Assembly (NCBI GenBank): GCA_015206945.1
Contig: JADEXV010000043.1
Coordinates: 1 to 40,044, forward strand
Reading direction: 5' to 3'
Length of the DNA stretch: 40,044 bases
Source of the DNA: Nostocales cyanobacterium LEGE 12452
Lineage (GTDB): Bacteria; Cyanobacteriota; Cyanobacteriia; Cyanobacteriales; Nostocaceae
The notes below the pieces were generated by a model, which did no database searches, was not told where the DNA came from, and saw only the letters and a list, made by a program, of their open reading frames with translations. The position numbers were made by a program, and so were the translations under genes. Positions 35,212-40,044 of this stretch are shown here, piece by piece; the stretch's first letter is position 1, and every line of letters begins with the position of its first letter.

Positions 35212-36531
35212 TTAAATGGGAAGTTTAATGATAAACTCTGAACCTTGCCCTATTGATGAATTTACCTCTAGAGTACCTCCATGTTTTTCGACAACAATTT
35301 GATGCGCAATTGATAATCCTAATCCTGTACCTTGACCCACAGGCTTGGTGGTGAATAAATAGTCAAAGATTTTTTGTTGGACATTAACCGACATTCCTAC
35401 ACCATTATCTTTAATCCTAATCAAGATATAATTTTTGTCTTCAGTGAGAGTAGTCTGAATCAAAATTTGATTCGGATTTGCTTCAATCTCCATATAGGTA
35501 AGTCCTATATTAGACTCCTCTAAAGCATCAATAGCATTAGCTAATAAATTCATAAATACCTGATTTAGTTGTCCGATAAAACATTCTAATTCTGGCAATA
35601 TATCGTAATCTCTAATTACTTGAATATCAGGTCGAACTTCGGATGCTTTTAAACGGTGTTTGAGAATCATAATTGTACTGTCTATGCCATCATGAATGTT
35701 GCAAGACACTTTGCGATCGCTATCAGATCGAGAAAAGGTTCTCAAGCTGGTACTAATGTTACGAATACGCTGAACTCCTTCTTTCATTGAGGAAATTAAA
35801 TTAGGTAGATCGGCAAGTATATACTTCAAATCTATGGCTGCAATTTCTTCTTGAATTTCTGGAACTGGATTAGGATAGTGCTGCTGATAGAGGTCAATAA
35901 TATTAATCATGTCTTGGAAATATACTGAAGCGTGTCCAAGATTGCCATGAATGAAACCAACTGGATTATTAATTTCATGAGCAACTCCTGCTACTAATTG
36001 ACCAAGGGCAGACATTTTTTCTGTCTGTACAAGTTGAAGTTGAGACTCTTGTAGGTCCTTTAATGCCCTAGATAAAGCTGATGTCCTTTCTAAAACTCGG
36101 TTTTCTAAAGTTTTTCTGAGATTTCGTAATTGAAGATGGGTTTTAATTCTAGCTAGTAATTCTTCTTCATGAAAGGGTTTTGTAATGTAATCAACTGCTC
36201 CTATGTTTAGACCCTTTACCTTACTGTGAGTATCAGAATTAGCTGTCATAAAAATTATGGGTATATCACAAGTAACTGAATTTTCTTTCAGTCTTTTACA
36301 AGTTTCAAATCCATCTATTCCTGGCATCATCACATCTAATAGAATTAAGTCGGGCAGTTGAAATTCAACCTGCTTAAGTGCTCTTTCGCCATCATTTTCT
36401 GTGATAACTTTAAAGCCTACATTAGTTAATGTATCAAAAACTATTTCTAAATTAGTAGTAGTATCATCTACCACTAGGATTAAACTATCATCTGGGGTAT
36501 AAAGCATTTCTATATCTGGTTGTTCATTCAT
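35212..36531 (-). CDS. Response-regulator receiver-histidine kinase hybrid
   Basis: 439 residues. An N-terminal REC domain has the acidic pair D22-D23, phospho-acceptor D66 (DLILLDVMMPG) and K118 (ITKPF). A coiled-coil linker leads to His[19 protein letters not shown] (H185). The HATPase domain follows with [27 protein letters not shown] and GQGSEFIIKLPI. The receiver-first layout lets an upstream kinase tune this kinase. It is the first gene of the minus-strand REC-HK/FIST/HK operon; the promoter should lie in the ~860-bp gap beyond 36531. Confidence 0.93.
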   Translation of the reverse strand: MNEQPDIEMLYTPDDSLILVVDDTTTNLEIVFDTLTNVGFKVITENDGERALKQVEFQLPDLILLDVMMPGIDGFETCKRLKENSVTCDIPIIFMTANSDTHSKVKGLNIGAVDYITKPFHEEELLARIKTHLQLRNLRKTLENRVLERTSALSRALKDLQESQLQLVQTEKMSALGQLVAGVAHEINNPVGFIHGNLGHASVYFQDMINIIDLYQQHYPNPVPEIQEEIAAIDLKYILADLPNLISSMKEGVQRIRNISTSLRTFSRSDSDRKVSCNIHDGIDSTIMILKHRLKASEVRPDIQVIRDYDILPELECFIGQLNQVFMNLLANAIDALEESNIGLTYMEIEANPNQILIQTTLTEDKNYILIRIKDNGVGMSVNVQQKIFDYLFTTKPVGQGTGLGLSIAHQIVVEKHGGTLEVNSSIGQGSEFIIKLPI

Positions 36532-37391
36532 ATATTTAAATTAATTTATTCATTGTTAGTTATTCCCTATTAACCCTGCGATCGCAGCTAAGTCCCCACT
36601 ATTTTATTGGTAGACAGACTGCAAATTTATCGTCTGACAACCCTATAGTTCCCAAAAACTCTGATAACAGCAACATTTTCACGCTAAATTGCTTAGAGCT
36701 TTGCGTTGGGGCGATCGCTAATGTACATCAATCACCTATTTTAGTTTTCCCCAAAGTTTTAAATCCTCTTTTATAAAGGCGATCGCTCTGAAATTAGTTA
36801 TTTTTACCCTTGTTTTATTAGAAAATTAGCGCTAATTAAGAACAATATTATTGATGCTTCAAGTTAATACTTTCAGTTAGTCAACAGTATTTATCATGAA
36901 TATTCCTAAATGTAAGTATATTTTTATCAAAGCTTTATATAAAATCTATTTACATATAATTACGGTTAATGTTTTTTGTTAAATATCCAACAACATTAGT
37001 TAAGTTTGAAAACATTTATATAGATTTACATACCACTAGATTAACCTAAATACGATTTACGCACTAGATAACATGTCGTGTTTTAGTAAGTTGAGTTTTT
37101 TCAAACAATTATCATCGGCTTTATTTGAACCTCTTGATTTTGTTCTCCTGTAATTAATGTTTGTTACTTATAAATAATATATTTTTTGTATCAAAATACA
37201 GAACTTAAGTTCGGCAGTATATCTTACTTTCGTATTGATTGAATTTTGCGATCAATTGCTATTCCTGATATTTTATGACAGCACGAGATTTTAAAAAAAC
37301 TCAAGAAAAAGACAATTAATATTCGTTGCTTGGTGTAATGATATATTCTCGTATTCTAGAGAAATAGCAAGTAGTAATGTTCACAATCTAG
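36532..37391. other. Long AT-rich intergenic region upstream of the signalling operon
   Basis: About 860 bases, rich in A and T, with several HIP1 octamers (near 36582, 36712 and 36779) and no gene-like frame. It should contain the promoter of the REC-kinase operon. Confidence 0.55.
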
Positions 37392-37456
37392 GGCGTGTCA
37401 TCAATTAAATAAACTGGAATCAGAACTGTTTCAGAAAGAGAGATAAGAGGAAAAGA

Positions 37457-37744
37457 ATGACGCGTCGATACGCACTACGAGATGACCAATGGGAAAGAAT
37501 CAAAGGCCTGCTACCTGGGCGAGAGGGTTATATAGGAGTCACCGCAAAAACAATCGCTTGTTTGTCGAAGCATTGTTATATCGCTAAAGCCTGTCATTTA
37601 ATTGAAAACTTGTTTGCCAAACTCAAGCAGTATCGAGCGTAGGCGCAGCCCATCGTAGACATCGCTACGCGCTATGACAAACGTGCTGCAAACTTTATGG
37701 GTGCAATTATATCTGGCTGCTTCTGTCATTTGGCTCAATTGATG
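37457..37744 (+). pseudogene. IS5-family transposase, decayed
   Basis: The N-terminus MTRRYALRDDQWERIKGLLP is that of IS5-type transposases. Soon after, one base appears lost (VTAK then a shifted reading), and about 200 residues, including the DDE core, are missing. The C-terminal piece KACHLIENLFAKLKQYRA follows. A 21-bp insertion brings a TAG, and then the normal end IATRYDKRAANFMGAII continues. It is clearly non-functional. Confidence 0.9.
37640..37660. repeat. 21-bp small dispersed repeat inserted into the transposase remnant
   Basis: Removing these 21 bases restores the normal transposase reading QYRA-IATRYDK and recreates the octamer GCGATCGC at the junction. Sequence related to GTAGGCGCAGCCCATCG is scattered in Nostoc genomes and fits the small dispersed repeats (21-27 nt) described in cyanobacteria. 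Confidence 0.78.
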
Positions 37745-37751
37745 ACACGCC

Positions 37752-38234
37752 TTAATACCCCGATAAACTAGGGTTTTACTGCCTGAGTAGATTTGTGCAG
37801 TAATGCGATAGCCAGGAAACGAATATAATGTATCCAATATTACTAACATTGCGGACTATGTTCATAATTATTGTTTCTATGGCTTATTATTTCCGCGTCA
37901 AAACTATCCTCATCATGAAATAGGATTTTTTTGTTTAATTTATATTAGAAAATATGACTTTTAATATATTTTTACTAAATATCTGAATCTTGAACTGTAA
38001 CGTTTCCTCATCAATTTAAGTACATATCAAAACCTCAACCACAACCCCTCTTTGAACTTATGAAGAAAGAAGAGAAAACACAGCTTTACCGGGCTAAGAT
38101 AAAGCTGTATCTCACTAAATAATGATGATTTATCAACATAAGTGTTTTTGAACTAACTATTTTTATCCGCTTTTAATCGGACACCAATATAGATGGTGTA
38201 TTTTTGGCTGCGATAATAATAACGAGCACAAATA
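37752..38234. other. Intergenic region between the IS remnant and the response regulator
   Basis: About 480 AT-rich bases with no gene seen. It holds the terminator of the minus-strand response regulator gene, listed separately. Confidence 0.6.
38080..38108 (-). terminator. Terminator of the response regulator gene
   Basis: ACAGCTTTA and TAAAGCTGT pair exactly. Read on the minus strand the stem is followed by GTTTTCTC. It lies about 125 bases after the stop codon of the regulator gene. Confidence 0.65.
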
Positions 38235-38870
38235 CTACTTGATTTTTTGTTTAATAAAAGTCACAACCTGAGTTAGCTGTTTCTTCAAACCATCAATTTC
38301 TGCTTGCATTTTGACAATTTTCTCATTCAATGCATTAATTTCTGCCTCAGAGACTCCTCCAGTACTGGGGGTTGCGACGCTAGGAATTACGACGCTAGGG
38401 GGTACTACCGTACTATTGGGAACAGCAGAGGTTGGTAACGTGCTGTTTTTTACAGAAACTCCTGCTCCTACCGCGACTAGTTCTGGGCGTGGCTGTTTCG
38501 CCTTAGCCATAGCTAACTTAATCGCGCCGATTAGTTGTTTCTGATCAAAAGGCTTGCCCAAAAATTCAAAATATTCAAATGGTTCTGTGATTTTCTCAGT
38601 TACCTCTTCCTTGCGACCAGACATGATAACTAAAGGAATTTTCCTTAACTCTGGATCGGCTTGAACTTTCTGGAAAACCTCCCAACCACTCATTTTAGGT
38701 AACAGAAAATCCAGCATAATCAGGCTGAGTTTTTCCTGAAGAATGAAATTTAGTCCTTCCACACCGTCTTTTGCTTCTAGTACCTCAAAATTGCCCGGAG
38801 GCAACATTTCTCGTACTTTTACCCTGACAACTGTAGTGTCATCGATAACTAAAATCTTGTTGCTTGCCAC
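38235..38870 (-). CDS. Response regulator with receiver domain and C-terminal coiled coil
   Basis: 211 residues. The REC domain (1-120) has D10-D11, phospho-acceptor D54 (IMLDFLLPKMSG), the MSGRKEE loop and K106 (LGKPFD). A Ser/Thr/Pro/Val-rich linker follows (about 130-170), then a coiled coil (EINALNEKIVKMQAEIDGLKK) and a basic end. There is no DNA-binding domain, so output is likely by protein contact. It is divergent from lipA and may receive phosphate from one of the nearby kinases, though an IS remnant and 1.7 kb separate them. Confidence 0.92.
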   Translation of the reverse strand: MASNKILVIDDTTVVRVKVREMLPPGNFEVLEAKDGVEGLNFILQEKLSLIMLDFLLPKMSGWEVFQKVQADPELRKIPLVIMSGRKEEVTEKITEPFEYFEFLGKPFDQKQLIGAIKLAMAKAKQPRPELVAVGAGVSVKNSTLPTSAVPNSTVVPPSVVIPSVATPSTGGVSEAEINALNEKIVKMQAEIDGLKKQLTQVVTFIKQKIK

Positions 38871-39098
38871 GACTGTTTGCTCTAACAGAAACTATAAGTG
38901 TAAATAGCGGCTTTGCCGATTGTCCTTGAGAATCCTCCCACTATATACATAATTTCTAGCAATTGGGGGATAGTATATTTCGGTATAAATGACATTGTTA
39001 GAGGTGTTTTGCAAAACTTTTGCTTGCGCTCTTTTAAATTTGTGTCATTGTGATATTTAATCAACAGATCACTACATCTATATCCGCATCTTGCTTGG

Positions 39099-40025
39099 AT
39101 GTCTATGATTTCGTCACAACAAGCCGAACTAAAGTCTGAAATTATGGCAATGCCTAGCTGGTTACGTCGCCCGATTGGGAAAGCCAGTGAAATCTCTACG
39201 GTACAACGCATTATTAAGCAGCGCCAAATTCACACGATTTGCGAAGAGGGTCGCTGTCCCAACCGGGGGGAGTGCTATGCCCAAAAAACTGCGACTTTTT
39301 TGCTAATGGGACCTACCTGCACACGTTCTTGTGCTTTCTGTCAAGTAGATAAAGGTCATGCACCAATGCCTCTTGATTTAGAGGAACCTGAAAAGGTTGC
39401 CCAGGCGGTGCAGCTTTTGGGATTGCGTTATGTAGTGCTGACTTCTGTAGCGCGTGATGACTTGCCCGATCAAGGTGCAGGGCACTTTGTAAAGACGATC
39501 GCGACTATCCGCCAATTGAATCCAGAGACTCAAATAGAAGTGCTGACCCCAGATTTTTGGGGTGGTGCTGGTGTTGGAGAGTCAGGTCAACGCCAACGGA
39601 TAGCGATGATTGTCAAAGCCAAACCAGCTTGTTTTAATCACAATATCGAGACAGTGCAACGGTTAACTGGCCCAGTGCGCCGGGGAGCCAAGTATGATCG
39701 CTCCCTCTCGGTGCTGGCTACGGTTAAAGAAATCGATTCGACAATTCCCACCAAATCAGGTTTGATGCTGGGGCACGGAGAAACAGTTGATGAAGTTATT
39801 GAAGCAATGGCTGATTTAAGGGCTGTGGGATGCGATCGCTTGACTATCGGGCAGTATATGCGTCCTTCTTTAGAACATTTGCCAGTCCAAAAATATTGGA
39901 CTCCAGAGGAATTCGATCAGCTTGGCAGATTAGCATGGGAAATGGGATTCAACCATGTTCGTTCTGGGCCTCTGGTTCGCAGTTCCTACCATGCTGGAGA
40001 GGAGGGAGTGGGGATTGGAGAGTAG
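39099..40025 (+). CDS. lipA: Lipoyl synthase
   Basis: A radical-SAM enzyme that inserts two sulphurs into the octanoyl group on E2 subunits and GcvH. The 308-residue protein has the auxiliary-cluster cysteines C48, C53 and C59 ([12 protein letters not shown]) and the radical-SAM motif CTRSCAFC (C74, C78, C81). It also carries the terminal RSSY motif whose Ser ligates the auxiliary cluster. After RSSYHAGE the frame runs nine further residues (EGVGIGE region) into a G-rich repeat before TAG. The start is uncertain: ATGs at 39099, 39105 and 39144 are possible. It links to pdhB in this window, since pyruvate dehydrogenase needs lipoate. Confidence 0.95.
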   Translation: MSMISSQQAELKSEIMAMPSWLRRPIGKASEISTVQRIIKQRQIHTICEEGRCPNRGECYAQKTATFLLMGPTCTRSCAFCQVDKGHAPMPLDLEEPEKVAQAVQLLGLRYVVLTSVARDDLPDQGAGHFVKTIATIRQLNPETQIEVLTPDFWGGAGVGESGQRQRIAMIVKAKPACFNHNIETVQRLTGPVRRGAKYDRSLSVLATVKEIDSTIPTKSGLMLGHGETVDEVIEAMADLRAVGCDRLTIGQYMRPSLEHLPVQKYWTPEEFDQLGRLAWEMGFNHVRSGPLVRSSYHAGEEGVGIGE

Positions 40026-40044
40026 GGAGTGGGAGGAGCAGGGG
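39995..40044. repeat. G-rich short repeat at the lipA 3' end
   Basis: Iterated GGAGTGGG/GGAGAGTAGGGAGTGGG units begin within the last codons of lipA and run to the end of the window. STRR-like sequence that supplies the stop codon. Confidence 0.7.

Larger units (their letters stand above)
37392..37751 (+). mobile_element. IS5-type insertion sequence remnant, internally deleted
   Basis: Perfect 15-bp terminal inverted repeats (GGCGTGTCATCAATT at 37392-37406 and its complement at 37737-37751) bound only 360 bp. Between them are the two ends of an IS5-family transposase gene with the middle missing. The flanks (CTAG and TTAA) both fit the YTAR target pattern but are not identical. It is inactive by itself but could in principle be moved by a related transposase. 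Confidence 0.88.

Noticed and set aside
37598..37849. Minus-strand 83-codon ORF
   Set aside because: Antisense to the transposase remnant and its terminal repeat.

Overview
The window looks like chromosomal DNA of a filamentous, heterocyst-type cyanobacterium (Nostoc/Anabaena group). Support comes from many copies of the octamer GCGATCGC (HIP1), short heptamer-type tandem repeats between genes, cyanobacterial proteins (NdhB, Tic22-like, RRM protein of the cyanobacterial type, RF3, HemB) and about 40% GC. The first ~281 bases do not fit: in reverse they encode part of a SusC/RagA outer-membrane receptor of Bacteroidetes type. This is most simply an assembly chimera or carry-over from an associated bacterium.

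Layout. 0.4-6.3 kb: a GNAT acetyltransferase, tRNA-Pro(TGG), a Tic22-like exported protein, prmC, tsaC, a degenerate histidine kinase, a second GNAT and a small membrane protein. 6.3-9.9 kb (minus): pdhB, secD, secF. 10.2-15.6 kb: a decaying accessory island with an exported trypsin/V8-like protease, a large TPR-CHAT (caspase-like) protein whose signal-peptide part is cut off by an in-frame stop, a 131-bp MITE with a perfect 10-bp target duplication, a broken antitoxin gene, an intact antitoxin and a PIN toxin with a nonsense codon. 16-25 kb: hemB, a DUF4870 protein, prfC, an M48-like protein without its zinc-site residues, an RRM RNA-binding protein, sufE and an alpha/beta hydrolase-like protein without the serine nucleophile. 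25.2-28.4 kb: a zinc-related locus with a decayed PEP-CTERM gene, two Zur-box-like palindromes, a COG0523 GTPase, a WD40 protein and a small secreted Cys-rich protein. 28.7-30.3 kb: ndhB.

30.4-38.9 kb is a minus-strand signalling cluster: a REC-histidine kinase, a FIST sensor and a second kinase in a tight operon, then a methanogen-output-domain-like protein and a PAS-kinase. A stand-alone response regulator lies beyond an IS5-type transposase remnant. The three kinases are clearly related and probably arose by duplication. The window closes with lipA, whose last codons run into a G-rich repeat.

The points most worth following are the exported CHAT/trypsin pair and its nonsense codon, the FIST/three-kinase array, the Zur-controlled locus with its ruined neighbour, and the two enzyme-like proteins that lack catalytic residues. 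All family assignments come from reading motifs by eye; no database search was run.
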